DNA of 64,000 nt from an uncultured Bacteroides sp. (GCF_910578895.1 NZ_CAJTSC010000008.1:19219-83218), one strand, 5' to 3'. Positions 7,943-17,103 are shown, numbered from the stretch's first letter. The notes: generated by a model not told the origin, from the sequence alone. Made by a program: numbers and translations.

Positions 7943-8986
7943 ATGGCACAATTGAATTTTGGCGGTGTTATTGAAAATGTAATGACCCGCGAAGAATTTC
8001 CTTTGGAAAAAGCACGTGAGATTTTAAAGGATGAAACAATCGCTGTTATCGGTTATGGCGTACAAGGTCCCGGTCAGGCATGCAACTTGCGTGACAATGG
8101 TTTCAATGTAATCGTAGGCCAGCGTCAGGGTAAGACTTATGAGAAAGCTGTGGCGGACGGTTGGGTTCCGGGTGAAACGCTGTTCGGCATTGAAGATGCT
8201 TGCCAAAAAGGTTCTATCATCATGTGTCTGCTGTCCGATGCGGCTGTAATGTCTGTATGGCCTACTCTTAAACCGTATCTGACTCCCGGAAAGGCTCTTT
8301 ACTTCTCTCACGGTTTTGCTATTACTTGGAGTGACCGCACGGGTGTGGTTCCATCTACGGATATCGATGTTATCATGGTTGCTCCTAAAGGGTCGGGTAC
8401 GTCATTGCGTACGATGTTCCTCGAAGGGCGTGGCTTGAATTCTTCTTATGCTATCTATCAGGATGCTACCGGCAAGGCTTTGGACAGAACGCTGGCATTG
8501 GGTATCGGTATCGGTTCAGGTTATTTGTTTGAAACGACTTTTATCCGTGAGGCTACTTCTGACCTGACGGGTGAACGCGGTTCCTTGATGGGTGCTATTC
8601 AAGGATTGCTGTTGGCACAATACGAGGTGTTGCGCGAAAACGGTCATACTCCGTCGGAAGCATTCAATGAGACTGTTGAGGAGCTGACTCAGTCATTGAT
8701 GCCGTTGTTTGCCAAGAACGGTATGGACTGGATGTATGCCAACTGCTCCACTACTGCCCAACGTGGTGCTTTGGATTGGATGACTCCGTTCCACGATGCC
8801 ATCAAGCCGGTAGTACAGAAATTGTACCAAAGTGTTAAGTCCGGTAACGAGGCCCAGATTTCTATTGACAGCAATTCTAAACCCGACTATCGTGAGAAAT
8901 TGAATGAAGAACTGAAAGCATTGCGTGAGAGCGAAATGTGGCAGACTGCCGTAACGGTTCGTAAACTTCGTCCGGAAAACAATTGA
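7943..8986 (+). CDS. ilvC: Ketol-acid reductoisomerase
   Basis: Isomerises and reduces acetolactate or acetohydroxybutyrate, the second common step of branched-chain synthesis; NAD(P)H- and Mg-dependent. 347 residues, near the short class I form (about 330-350) and far from the 490-residue enterobacterial form. The Rossmann motif is GYGVQGPGQACNLRDNG (residues about 38-54) and the catalytic all-alpha domain includes VAPKGSGTSLR, DLTGERGSLMGAIQGL and ANCSTTAQRGALDW. Last gene of the ilv operon, ending 30 bp before a terminator hairpin. Confidence 0.96.
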   Translation: MAQLNFGGVIENVMTREEFPLEKAREILKDETIAVIGYGVQGPGQACNLRDNGFNVIVGQRQGKTYEKAVADGWVPGETLFGIEDACQKGSIIMCLLSDAAVMSVWPTLKPYLTPGKALYFSHGFAITWSDRTGVVPSTDIDVIMVAPKGSGTSLRTMFLEGRGLNSSYAIYQDATGKALDRTLALGIGIGSGYLFETTFIREATSDLTGERGSLMGAIQGLLLAQYEVLRENGHTPSEAFNETVEELTQSLMPLFAKNGMDWMYANCSTTAQRGALDWMTPFHDAIKPVVQKLYQSVKSGNEAQISIDSNSKPDYREKLNEELKALRESEMWQTAVTVRKLRPENN

Positions 8987-9016
8987 TTTTTGAGATAAAT
9001 CAAGGAAAATGATAGA

Positions 9017-9047
9017 AGAAGGATGCATTGCAAGGGTGCATCCTTCT
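9017..9047. terminator. Probable terminator after ilvC
   Basis: AGAAGGATGCA (9017-9027) and TGCATCCTTCT (9037-9047) form a perfect 11-bp stem with a 9-nt loop, between the convergent ilvC and helicase genes. A proper T-run is missing on either side, so the call rests on position and stem. Confidence 0.6.
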
Positions 9048-9106
9048 GTCATTATGGACGAAGAAAAGAATATTCTTTCTATAATTTCAACATGTTCACT
9101 TTTTCA

Positions 9107-11005
9107 TTACTTGTCATTGATTTTCTTTATATATTCCAGCAGTTTTTTATAGAAAGCATGATGACTCAATGTATTTGCTTCTCCCAATATAACCAGTTTC
9201 ATGCGTGCTCTTGTTATCGCTACGTTCATTCTGCGTAAATCGTTCAGGAAACCGATTTGACCTTCTTCATTGGCACGTACTAAACTGATAAAGATGACAT
9301 CGCGCTCTTGTCCTTGAAATCCATCAACGGTGTTGACCGTTATTTGGTTACGGTAAGGACGCAGAACAGTACTGCCTTTTATTTTTTCCCGTAGGTATTG
9401 CACTTGTGCTTTGTAGGGTGATATCAACCCGAAGTCGATACGCTCTTCAAGAATACGGTTGCCGCCTATGCGCTGGATGTACGCTTCCAACTCTTTTAGT
9501 AATAAATGGGCTTCCTCTTTGTTGATGCGTCCGAATGTCTCCCCAACAAATTGTTCCTTGAAATCCATATCGGAAGTATCAACCCATGTGACTGGAGTAT
9601 CCCAGTCCAGTATTCCCCGGTGGCGTATTTCCGGAGCCGCTTCCAGTGCTCCGTCATAAAACCAGTCCGAGGAGAAGCGCATAATATCTTCGTGCATGCG
9701 ATATTGCACTTTCAACAGGGATACGGCGAACGGTTTGTTGGTTACGACCTTTTCCATTAATGTATGTTCTAATCCGCCGCGTGCGGCTTCGTGACATTTG
9801 ATGGTGGGCGGCAGTTGGCAGTGGTCTCCTGCCAATATCACCCGGTCTGCTTTACGGATAGCTATCCAACAGGCTGCCTCTAAGGCTTGGGCTGCTTCAT
9901 CAATGAACAACGTGCCGAAACGGCGACCGTTCAGGAGACGGTGATTGCTGCTTACGAGAGTGGAGGCTATGACGTGGGCGCTGTCGAACAGATCGGAGTT
10001 GATTTGTATTTCCAGTGCCGTGGCACGGTCGCGCAGGCGGCTTATGCGACTACGTATTCCTTCGCGTTCGTCATAACTGCCACGGCGGGTTTTACCGCTC
10101 AATTGCCGCAGTTCTTTACGTATGCTCCATAGTTCGGGGTAATGCGGATGATTCTCGAAACGGCGTTCGTAGGTGAAAGATAACATTTTGTCGTTGACGC
10201 GTGTGGGGTTTCCGATGCGTAGTACATTTACCCCTCTATCCACCAACTTTTCGGAAATCCAATCGACCGCCATATTGCTTTGGGCGCAAACCAATACTTG
10301 TGGTTCACGGTGCAGGGTTTCGTAGATGGCTTCTACGAGGGTAGTGGTTTTACCTGTTCCAGGCGGACCATGTACGACAGCTACATCCTTGGTACATAAT
10401 ACTTTGTTGACAGCTGTCTCTTGTGTCGGGTTCAGCCAAGGAAAACGTACCGGATACAGTTCTCGAAAACCGGCTTTAATTGTACCCAATAGTGTATCCC
10501 GCAATTGTGCAAGCCGATTGCTTTTGGCGCGCAGGGTATCTTCCAAAGCTTCAAACATCGTGCGATAAGAAGTCTCATCGAAATAAAGTTGTACACCGAG
10601 GTTGTCTGCAGACTGTACATCCAGAATGGCTTCTGTGCCGGGCATGACCACTACCATGCGCGTTTCGTCCGCATAGCTGACAGTGGCTGTGAAATTAAAG
10701 TAGGTGATTTTACCATCTGCAGACTGATGGAAAAAACAGACAGGACGTCCGAACTCGAAATTATGTTCTATATCGGTGTTTTCGGTACGAGTGATTTCTA
10801 TAACCAGTTGGTTCAACGAGTTATAATAACTCCGTCCCGCTACGGAAGGATACCAGCACAGTCCTCGTTTGACTTTGCGGATAATACCCATGTTCTCCGT
10901 TTGCCGCTTGAACTCCTCTTTTTCGTATTCATACTCCATGCGCAATAGAAGTTGCTGCCGTTGAAGGTGTATGATGGGCGATTGTATATCGTTGTTTCTA
11001 TTCAT
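9107..11005 (-). CDS. SF1B (UPF1/IGHMBP2-like) DNA/RNA helicase
   Basis: About 632 residues from the chosen ATG. Helicase motifs run in order: Walker A GPPGTGKTTTLVEAI, motif Ia CAQSNMAVD, Walker B LFIDEAAQALE, motif III ILAGDHCQLPP, motif IV/V region DFGLISPYKAQVQ and TVNTVDGFQGQERDVI, and VI RRMNVAITRA. The pattern is that of the UPF1/IGHMBP2/Dna2 branch of superfamily 1, translocating 5'-3' on single-stranded nucleic acid. An N-terminal beta-rich domain resembles the IGHMBP2 stalk. An in-frame ATG at 11065 is possible, but the promoter element TACCTTTG (11063-11070) overlaps it, so ATG 11005 is preferred. Substrate is unknown. Confidence 0.88.
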   Translation of the reverse strand: MNRNNDIQSPIIHLQRQQLLLRMEYEYEKEEFKRQTENMGIIRKVKRGLCWYPSVAGRSYYNSLNQLVIEITRTENTDIEHNFEFGRPVCFFHQSADGKITYFNFTATVSYADETRMVVVMPGTEAILDVQSADNLGVQLYFDETSYRTMFEALEDTLRAKSNRLAQLRDTLLGTIKAGFRELYPVRFPWLNPTQETAVNKVLCTKDVAVVHGPPGTGKTTTLVEAIYETLHREPQVLVCAQSNMAVDWISEKLVDRGVNVLRIGNPTRVNDKMLSFTYERRFENHPHYPELWSIRKELRQLSGKTRRGSYDEREGIRSRISRLRDRATALEIQINSDLFDSAHVIASTLVSSNHRLLNGRRFGTLFIDEAAQALEAACWIAIRKADRVILAGDHCQLPPTIKCHEAARGGLEHTLMEKVVTNKPFAVSLLKVQYRMHEDIMRFSSDWFYDGALEAAPEIRHRGILDWDTPVTWVDTSDMDFKEQFVGETFGRINKEEAHLLLKELEAYIQRIGGNRILEERIDFGLISPYKAQVQYLREKIKGSTVLRPYRNQITVNTVDGFQGQERDVIFISLVRANEEGQIGFLNDLRRMNVAITRARMKLVILGEANTLSHHAFYKKLLEYIKKINDK

Positions 11006-11062
11006 GCTTATTATTGTAAAATTCTGCGGCACACTGTGCTTTCTGGGGTAATTACTTTTCCG

Positions 11063-11070
11063 CAAAGGTA
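11063..11070 (-). promoter_or_regulatory. -7 promoter element of the helicase gene
   Basis: The minus strand reads TACCTTTG. It overlaps the upstream in-frame ATG at 11065 and so decides the start of the helicase at 11005. No -33 element is obvious. Confidence 0.55.
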
Positions 11071-11201
11071 ATAAATCCTTGCTTTTAAGGGAAGAAATGT
11101 CCTGTTTTGTTAAATTTTTCTTTCTTTAAGTCACAACGCTTAAGAACTCCGACTGATTATTGCGAGTTTTCCCTATATTTGTGATACTTAAATAAAAGAG
11201 T

Positions 11202-11972
11202 ATGAGTGAGGAAGGGTTTCATATATTCTTGGGGGTGATGTGTGCGGTTGCTCTTTTTGTGTTTATCGCACTTTATTTTATTAAAGCCGGATACGGTATG
11301 TTCCGTTCCGCATCGTGGGGATATGCCATTGATAACAAGTTGGCATGGGTATTGATGGAAGCTCCGGTTTTCATTGTCATGTTCTGGCTATGGGGTAAGA
11401 GCGGGGTCGGTTTTGCCATGCCGGTATATTTGTTCTTTCTGTTGTTTCAATTGCATTATTTTCAAAGGTCATTTGTTTTTCCTTTTTTGCTGAATGGAAA
11501 GAGTCGAATGCCGATAACTATTATGGTTATGGGGATTGTGTTCAATGTCCTGAATGGAATAATGCAGGCAGGCGGACTGTTTTACTTTGCTCCTGAAGAG
11601 TTGTATACCGGCAGTTTGGAATATCTGTTACGACCTCATGCGCTGACAGGAATCCTGTTGTTTCTGGCAGGTATGTTTGTAAATCTTCATTCTGATTATG
11701 TGATTCGTCATTTGCGTAAACCGGGCGATACAAGACATTATCTTCCATCAAAGGGATTCTATCGCTATGTCACTTCTGCCAATTATTTCGGTGAACTGAT
11801 AGAATGGACAGGTTTTGCCATACTTACCGCTTCGCCTGCCGCATGGGTGTTTGTATGGTGGACTTTTGCAAACCTTGTGCCTCGTGCTGATGCCATTTAT
11901 CGTCATTACCGAAAGGAATTCGGTGATGAGGCGGTAGGGAAGCGTAAACGTATCATTCCCTATATCTATTGA
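11202..11972 (+). CDS. Steroid 5-alpha-reductase family membrane protein
   Basis: A 256-residue integral membrane protein with about six to seven hydrophobic segments, related to 3-oxo-5-alpha-steroid 4-dehydrogenase (SRD5A). The diagnostic C-terminal part is present: SANYFGELIEWTGFAI (about 187-202) and RADAIYRHYRKEFGDEAVGKRKRIIPYIY at the very end, as in SRD5A enzymes which reduce the delta-4 double bond of 3-oxo steroids with NADPH. The two downstream genes (old-yellow-enzyme type oxidoreductase and SDR) are on the same strand with gaps of 76 and 9 bp, matching clusters described in gut Bacteroidales for iso-allo bile acid formation. Activity on bile acids is inferred from family and context. 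Confidence 0.82.
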   Translation: MSEEGFHIFLGVMCAVALFVFIALYFIKAGYGMFRSASWGYAIDNKLAWVLMEAPVFIVMFWLWGKSGVGFAMPVYLFFLLFQLHYFQRSFVFPFLLNGKSRMPITIMVMGIVFNVLNGIMQAGGLFYFAPEELYTGSLEYLLRPHALTGILLFLAGMFVNLHSDYVIRHLRKPGDTRHYLPSKGFYRYVTSANYFGELIEWTGFAILTASPAAWVFVWWTFANLVPRADAIYRHYRKEFGDEAVGKRKRIIPYIY

Positions 11973-12048
11973 AGAATTAATATTGATAAGTTGATTATTC
12001 GTACTTATTTAAATTTGGAACCATAAATCTAAAAACATAAATTTTTTC

Positions 12049-13299
12049 ATGAAATCACAATTATTTACTCCGGTTACTTTCGGACCACTGACTCTTCGTA
12101 ACCGTACCATCCGTTCGGCTGCTTTTGAGAGCATGTGCCCGAATAATGCTCCTTCGGACATGTTGCTTGATTATCATCGCTCAGTTGCGGCAGGTGGCGT
12201 TGGTATGACTACTGTAGCCTATGCGGCCGTTACTCAAAGCGGGCTTTCTTTCGATCGCCAGTTGTGGATGCGTCCCGAAATAGTTCCGGGACTTCGTAGG
12301 CTGACCGATGCGGTACATGCCGAAGGTGCTGCCGTAGGGATTCAGTTGGGACATTGCGGCAATATGTCTCACAAGAGCATTTGCGGGTGCACACCTGTCG
12401 GGGCAAGTAGCGGATTTAATCTGTATTCACCTACTTTCGTGCGCGGATTGCGTGCCGATGAATTGCCGGACATGGCTCGTGCCTATGGGCGGGCGGTGAA
12501 TCTTGCCCGTGAGGCGGGTTTTGATGCTGTGGAAATCCATGCAGGACATGGTTACCTTATAAGTCAGTTCCTTTCGCCTTCTACCAACCATCGCAAGGAT
12601 GAATTCGGTGGCTCTTTGCAGAACCGTATGCGTTTTATGGATATGGTGATGGAAGAGGTAATGAAGGCTGCCGGTCGCGATATGGCAGTGTTTGTGAAAA
12701 TGAATATGCGCGATGGATTTCGGGGAGGCATGGAGATAGAAGAGGCGTTGCAAGTGGGTAAACGCCTTGAATGGTCGGGGGTACACGGGCTGGTGTTGAG
12801 TGGCGGGTTTGTAAGTAAAGCGCCTATGTACGTGATGCGTGGAGAGATGCCTATTCGTAGTATGACGCACTACATGACGTGCTGGTGGTTGAGGTATGGA
12901 GTACGCATGGCAGGTAAATGGATGATATCGGCCGAACCGTTTAAAGAAGCCTATTTCTTGGAAGATGCTTTGAAATTCCGTACGGAACTGAAAATACCCT
13001 TGATATATGTGGGTGGATTGGTGTCACGTTCCAAAATAGATGAGGTGCTGGACAATGGCTTTGATGCCGTACAAATGGCGCGTGCCTTGCTCAACGAACC
13101 TGGGTTTGTAAACCGTATGCGCGCAGAGGAGAATGCCCGCTGCAATTGTAAACATAGTAATTACTGTATAGCCCGGATGTATTCTATTGAAATGGCTTGT
13201 CATCAACATTTAACGGAAGAACTTCCCCGTTATCTGAAAAAGGAGATAGAAAAAATCGAGACCAAAGAGGTGTTACGCCTTGAAACCGATAACTTATAA
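12049..13299 (+). CDS. Old yellow enzyme-type NADH:flavin oxidoreductase (candidate steroid 5-beta-reductase)
   Basis: A 416-residue TIM-barrel flavoprotein. Seen: N-terminal LFTPVTFGPLTLRNRTIRSA (FMN region), QLGHCGNMSH, the substrate/hydride motif EIHAGHGYLISQFLSP (about 165-180), NRMRF, and the C-terminal phosphate-binding strand IYVGGLVSR...VQMARALLNEPG. A cysteine cluster RCNCKHSNYC...MAC near residues 364-385 resembles, but is spaced differently from, the CxxCxxxC Fe-S site of BaiCD/2,4-dienoyl-CoA reductases. The C-terminal FAD/NAD domain of those longer enzymes is absent. Placement between the 5-alpha-reductase-like and SDR genes suggests action on the same 3-oxo-delta-4 steroid substrate (inference). 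Confidence 0.82.
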   Translation: MKSQLFTPVTFGPLTLRNRTIRSAAFESMCPNNAPSDMLLDYHRSVAAGGVGMTTVAYAAVTQSGLSFDRQLWMRPEIVPGLRRLTDAVHAEGAAVGIQLGHCGNMSHKSICGCTPVGASSGFNLYSPTFVRGLRADELPDMARAYGRAVNLAREAGFDAVEIHAGHGYLISQFLSPSTNHRKDEFGGSLQNRMRFMDMVMEEVMKAAGRDMAVFVKMNMRDGFRGGMEIEEALQVGKRLEWSGVHGLVLSGGFVSKAPMYVMRGEMPIRSMTHYMTCWWLRYGVRMAGKWMISAEPFKEAYFLEDALKFRTELKIPLIYVGGLVSRSKIDEVLDNGFDAVQMARALLNEPGFVNRMRAEENARCNCKHSNYCIARMYSIEMACHQHLTEELPRYLKKEIEKIETKEVLRLETDNL

Positions 13300-13308
13300 T
13301 TAACAACT

Positions 13309-14148
13309 GTGAAACTTGCTATCATAACCGGTGCCGATGGCGGTATGGGAACGGAGATAACGCGTGCTGTGGCTAAAGCCGGATATAAAATCATTATGGC
13401 CTGTTACCACCCGGAAAAGGGGGAAAGGGTAAGGGAAATGCTGGCGCGTGATACTGATAATCCTTACATTGAGGTAATGGGGGTTGATTTGTCTTCGTTT
13501 GCATCTGTGGCGTTCTTTGCCGAAAAAGTATTGAAACGTGGCGATACGGTCAACTTGCTGATGAACAATGCCGGGACAATGGAAACGGAGTGTTACATCA
13601 CGGAAGACGGCCTGGAGCGAACAGTGAGTATCAATTATGCTGCTCCCTATCTGTTGACGCGTAAACTTCTTCCTTTGATGGGAAAGGGAAGCCGTATCGT
13701 GAATATGGTCTCTTGCACGTATGCTATCGGGCATCTCGATTTTCCGGATTTTTTTCTTCGGGGAAGGAAAGGAAGCTTCTGGCGTATACCTGTTTATAGT
13801 AATACGAAATTAGCATTGACCTTGTTTACAATTGAGCTTGCCAATCGTGTAAAGGAAAAAGGAATTGTGGTGAATGCTGCTGATCCGGGTATTGTTTCCA
13901 CCAATATCATAACAATGCACATGTGGTTCGACTCATTGACAGATATATTCTTCCGCCCTTTTATCCGTACTCCTAAGCAAGGAGCGGCAACGGCTGTTCA
14001 TCTGTTACTGGATGAGGATACAGGGAAGCGTACAGGTACTTTGAATGTAAACTGCCACCTCAAACCGCTTTCTGCGAAATATGTCAATCATGTGCAGATG
14101 CAGGAGTTGTGGGATAGGACGGAACGGATAGTAGAGAAGTGGCTATAA
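13309..14148 (+). CDS. Short-chain dehydrogenase/reductase (candidate hydroxysteroid dehydrogenase)
   Basis: A 279-residue classical SDR starting at GTG, 9 bp after the flavin oxidoreductase. NAD(P)-binding TGADGGMG (residues about 7-14), NNAG (about 87-90), catalytic Ser region MVSC and YSNTK (YxxxK), followed by DPGIVSTN. Two hydrophobic/aromatic insertions (HLDFPDFFLRGRKGSFW and HMWFDSLTDIFFRPF) may form a membrane-apposed or steroid-binding lid. In published bile-acid clusters with 5-alpha- and 5-beta-reductase homologues the SDR is a 3-beta-hydroxysteroid dehydrogenase; regio- and stereo-specificity cannot be read here. Confidence 0.85.
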   Translation: MKLAIITGADGGMGTEITRAVAKAGYKIIMACYHPEKGERVREMLARDTDNPYIEVMGVDLSSFASVAFFAEKVLKRGDTVNLLMNNAGTMETECYITEDGLERTVSINYAAPYLLTRKLLPLMGKGSRIVNMVSCTYAIGHLDFPDFFLRGRKGSFWRIPVYSNTKLALTLFTIELANRVKEKGIVVNAADPGIVSTNIITMHMWFDSLTDIFFRPFIRTPKQGAATAVHLLLDEDTGKRTGTLNVNCHLKPLSAKYVNHVQMQELWDRTERIVEKWL

Positions 14149-14162
14149 AACAAGAAAAAAGC

Positions 14163-14204
14163 GTATTGAAATAAAGATGAGAACATAAAAAAATATTTCA
14201 ATAC
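14163..14204. terminator. Bidirectional terminator between SDR and pfkA
   Basis: GTATTGAAATA (14163-14173) pairs perfectly with TATTTCAATAC (14194-14204). The minus-strand continuation is CGCTTTTTTC, a good U-tract for pfkA, and the plus side continues ACTTTATTCCTTTT. Confidence 0.75.
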
Positions 14205-14235
14205 ACTTTATTCCTTTTATTTTATTGCATTTCAA

Positions 14236-15216
14236 TTAGATAGAAAGCGCTCTCAATACATTTACCAAATCTTTCTTGATAGGCTTGTCGTTTTTGATAG
14301 CTTTTGTGAAAGGCACATAAACCACTTCGTCATGGTCTATACCAATCATTACGTTACGCTGTCCTTCCATGATAGCATCGATTGCAGCTGCGCCTAAACG
14401 GCTGGCAAGAATACGATCGTGTGCCGTGGGACTGCCGCCGCGTTGCAGGTGTCCGAGGATGGTAACACGTACATCATATTGGGGATATTCGTTTTTTACA
14501 CGTTCCGCATAGTGCATCGCTCCACCGGTCAGTTCGCTTTCGGCAACAAGTACGATGCTGCTGTTCTTGGATTTGCGAAAACCGTTCTTGATGAATTCTT
14601 CCAATTGGTCAACTTCCGTACTGAATTCCGGAATAATAGCAGCTTCTGCTCCGGATGCGATAGCACCGTTTAAGGCAAGGAATCCGGCATCACGTCCCAT
14701 AACTTCAACGAAGAAAAGACGTTCGTGAGAAGTAGCGGTATCACGAATCTTGTCTACGGCATCCAAAATTGTATTTAAAGCGGTGTCATAACCGATAGTA
14801 GTGTCTGTTCCGTAAAGGTCGTTGTCAATAGTTCCCGGCAAACCGATACAAGGTACATCAAATTCCTGCGCAAAGATACGTGCACCTGTCAGAGAACCGT
14901 CTCCGCCAATAATGACCAAGGCATCAATACCTTCCTTTTTCATGTTATCGTATGCGATTTGACGTCCTTCGGGAGTCGTAAACTCTTTACAGCGCGCTGT
15001 TTTCAAGATAGTACCGCCCAGTTGGATGATGTTACTTACATTTTGGCTTTTGAATTCTTTAATTTCACCGGTCACTAATCCTTTATAACCTCTATATATA
15101 CCTTTTACTTGAAGTCCATTGTAAATAGCTGTACGTGTCACCGCACGAATTGCTGCATTCATTCCCGGAGCGTCACCGCCCGATGTTAAAATACCGATAC
15201 ACTTAATTGTTCCCAT
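14236..15216 (-). CDS. pfkA: ATP-dependent 6-phosphofructokinase
   Basis: Phosphorylates fructose-6-phosphate to fructose-1,6-bisphosphate, the committed glycolytic step; cytoplasmic tetramer. 326 residues, typical of the bacterial ATP form. Motifs: GGDAPGMNAAIRA (ATP/F6P entry), GGDGSLTGA, the catalytic TIDNDLYGTDTTIGYDTA with the proton-accepting Asp, VMGRDAGFLA, and ILGHLQRGGSPTAHDR. The Gly before Asp in GGDGS is the residue that favours ATP over pyrophosphate. It has its own -7 element 48 bp upstream, but also follows ispH and cmk closely. Confidence 0.97.
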   Translation of the reverse strand: MGTIKCIGILTSGGDAPGMNAAIRAVTRTAIYNGLQVKGIYRGYKGLVTGEIKEFKSQNVSNIIQLGGTILKTARCKEFTTPEGRQIAYDNMKKEGIDALVIIGGDGSLTGARIFAQEFDVPCIGLPGTIDNDLYGTDTTIGYDTALNTILDAVDKIRDTATSHERLFFVEVMGRDAGFLALNGAIASGAEAAIIPEFSTEVDQLEEFIKNGFRKSKNSSIVLVAESELTGGAMHYAERVKNEYPQYDVRVTILGHLQRGGSPTAHDRILASRLGAAAIDAIMEGQRNVMIGIDHDEVVYVPFTKAIKNDKPIKKDLVNVLRALSI

Positions 15217-15263
15217 AACAATCTCCTTATTTAGTATTAATAATTGCCTTAAAAAACTGTTGG

Positions 15264-15271
15264 CAAAGATA
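15264..15271 (-). promoter_or_regulatory. -7 promoter element of pfkA
   Basis: Minus strand TATCTTTG between ispH and pfkA, 48 bp upstream of the pfkA ATG, indicating that pfkA can be transcribed independently. Confidence 0.55.
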
Positions 15272-15282
15272 ACAAAAGCTTT

Positions 15283-16146
15283 TTAAATCCGTGATTTTAT
15301 AGCTTTGGATATTTCTTCCATTAACCATTTGGGGGTGGAAGTCGCTCCACATACGCCAATGGACTCTGCATCAATGAGTAATTGACTGTCTATTTCCTCT
15401 GCACTGTCAATAAAATGTGAGTTGGGATTTACCTTTTTACATTCGTTGAACAGAATTTTTCCATTGGAACTTTTCTTGCCACTGACAAAAAATACCAAAT
15501 CGTGTGACGCCGCGAATTTTCGGATATTTGGAATACGGTTGGCCACTTGCCGGCATATTGTGTCATAATATTCGAAAGTGACATCCGAAGATATATGCTC
15601 TTTTATATATTCCACAATCTTTTGGAACTCATCCAACGATTTGGTAGTTTGGGAATAGAGACGTATACTTTTGCTGAAATCCAATGACTTGGCTTCTTCC
15701 GGGTTCTCTATAACGATTGCTTCTCCTGTGGTTTGTCCTACCAGTCCTAAAACTTCGGCGTGCCCGTTCTTTCCGTAGATGACGATTTGTTTCTCTTCAT
15801 CATCTTCTTGGGTATATTCCTGTTTTATTTTTTTTTGTAAGCGGAGAACTACCGGACAGGTGGCATCAATGATTTCGATGTTGTTACGTCTGGCTGTTAC
15901 ATAGGTTTCTGGCGGTTCGCCATGTGCCCGTAATAATACTTTAACATTGTGCAAATGGTTGAATTCCTCATGGTTGATAGTAATGAGTCCCATTGCTTTC
16001 AAACGTTCCACTTCACGACTATTGTGCACAATGTCTCCCAAGCAGTATAATGTTCCACCTTTGGATAACTCTTCTTCTGCTTTATTGATTGCGGTAACTA
16101 CTCCGAAGCAGAAACCGGAACCTTCATCTATTTCCACTTTTGTCAT
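15283..16146 (-). CDS. ispH: 4-hydroxy-3-methylbut-2-enyl diphosphate reductase
   Basis: Last step of the methylerythritol phosphate pathway, producing IPP and DMAPP with a [4Fe-4S] cluster. About 287 residues. The three cluster cysteines are visible: GFCFGV near residue 13, DATCPVV near the middle first third, and VCGATSTPKW near the C-terminus; the HGEPPE and SGKKSSNG motifs are also present. A longer frame extends to 16179, but MTKVEIDEGSGFCFG at 16146 is the usual family start. It begins 11 bp after cmk ends, so the two are co-transcribed. Confidence 0.95.
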   Translation of the reverse strand: MTKVEIDEGSGFCFGVVTAINKAEEELSKGGTLYCLGDIVHNSREVERLKAMGLITINHEEFNHLHNVKVLLRAHGEPPETYVTARRNNIEIIDATCPVVLRLQKKIKQEYTQEDDEEKQIVIYGKNGHAEVLGLVGQTTGEAIVIENPEEAKSLDFSKSIRLYSQTTKSLDEFQKIVEYIKEHISSDVTFEYYDTICRQVANRIPNIRKFAASHDLVFFVSGKKSSNGKILFNECKKVNPNSHFIDSAEEIDSQLLIDAESIGVCGATSTPKWLMEEISKAIKSRI

Positions 16147-16156
16147 ATTGTTAGGG

Positions 16157-16846
16157 CTATGCTTTGCAAACCTTGTCAAACTGTTCCGCCAGCCATGCTT
16201 TTTGTTGGGAAATAGTCATGTCGCTGTTATCCAATAGCAACGCATCATCAGCTTTGCGGAGTGGACTGACTTCTCTGTTTTGGTCTATATAATCCCGTTG
16301 TTTTACATTTTTCAGGATTTCATCGAATCCGGCTTCCTCTCCTTTGGCTTTTAATTCATCGTATCTGCGCTGTGCGCGTATTTCGGGAGAAGCTGTTACA
16401 AAAATCTTGAGTTCGGCATCCGGAAATACTGTCGTGCCGATATCTCGGCCATCCATTACAATACCTTTGGCTTTTCCCATTGCCTGTTGTTGGGCTACCA
16501 TTGCTTCACGTACGAAGTCTAAGGCGGCAATGGGGCTGACATGAGAAGACACTTCCATAGTGCGGATTTTCTTTTCTACATTAATGCCGTTCAAGTAGGT
16601 TTCAGGGCATCCGGTTTCCGGGTTCAACTGGAAGGATACATGAATATCCTTGATTTGCTGTTTTAATTTTTCCGTATTGATGTTGTTTCCTGTGAATATG
16701 CCGTTCTCCATACTATATAAGGTGACGGCACGATACATGGCTCCACTATCTATGTAAATATAGCCTATTTCGCGGGCAAGGTCTTTGGCCATAGTGCTTT
16801 TTCCACATGAGGAAAAACCATCGATTGCGATTGTTATCTTTTTCAT
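16157..16846 (-). CDS. cmk: Cytidylate kinase
   Basis: Phosphorylates CMP/dCMP with ATP. 229 residues from MKKITIAIDG. P-loop GFSSCGKSTMAKDLA, DSGAMYRAVTLY (nucleoside site), MDGRDIGTTVFPDAELKIFVTAS and RAQRRYDEL...DYIDQNREVSPL (lid) are all in order. The frame extends to 16918, but that would place the start over the promoter element at 16916-16923, so 16846 is preferred. First gene of cmk-ispH, a pairing common in bacteria. Confidence 0.95.
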   Translation of the reverse strand: MKKITIAIDGFSSCGKSTMAKDLAREIGYIYIDSGAMYRAVTLYSMENGIFTGNNINTEKLKQQIKDIHVSFQLNPETGCPETYLNGINVEKKIRTMEVSSHVSPIAALDFVREAMVAQQQAMGKAKGIVMDGRDIGTTVFPDAELKIFVTASPEIRAQRRYDELKAKGEEAGFDEILKNVKQRDYIDQNREVSPLRKADDALLLDNSDMTISQQKAWLAEQFDKVCKA

Positions 16847-16915
16847 TTGAAATGATTTTATATAGCATAATTCTTCCTGACAGGAAAAAATAGATGTCTC
16901 ATTTAAAATTCTTGC

Positions 16916-16923
16916 CAAAGATA
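16916..16923 (-). promoter_or_regulatory. -7 promoter element of cmk-ispH
   Basis: Minus strand TATCTTTG, 70 bp upstream of the chosen cmk start; it argues against the longer cmk frame. Confidence 0.55.
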
Positions 16924-17058
16924 CGGTATTTTTAAAATATCTCGTTACATTTGTGGCACAAATGCTGATGAAGGTATTTGAAGGATTAAAAAAACGAAAA
17001 TGTACTGCTTATTGTGTGAAAAAACACAGTTAAGCAAGAACAATCATGGGAAAAGTAC

Positions 17059-17066
17059 TATATTTG
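17059..17066 (+). promoter_or_regulatory. -7 promoter element of tonB
   Basis: TATATTTG 37 bp upstream of the ATG. An imperfect dyad (GCTTA at 17006-17010 with TAAGC at 17030-17034, enclosing GTGT/ACAC) lies just upstream and could be an operator. Confidence 0.55.
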
Positions 17067-17103
17067 CCCCAAGTGAGAAACACTAATAATTATAGTATAA
17101 ATT

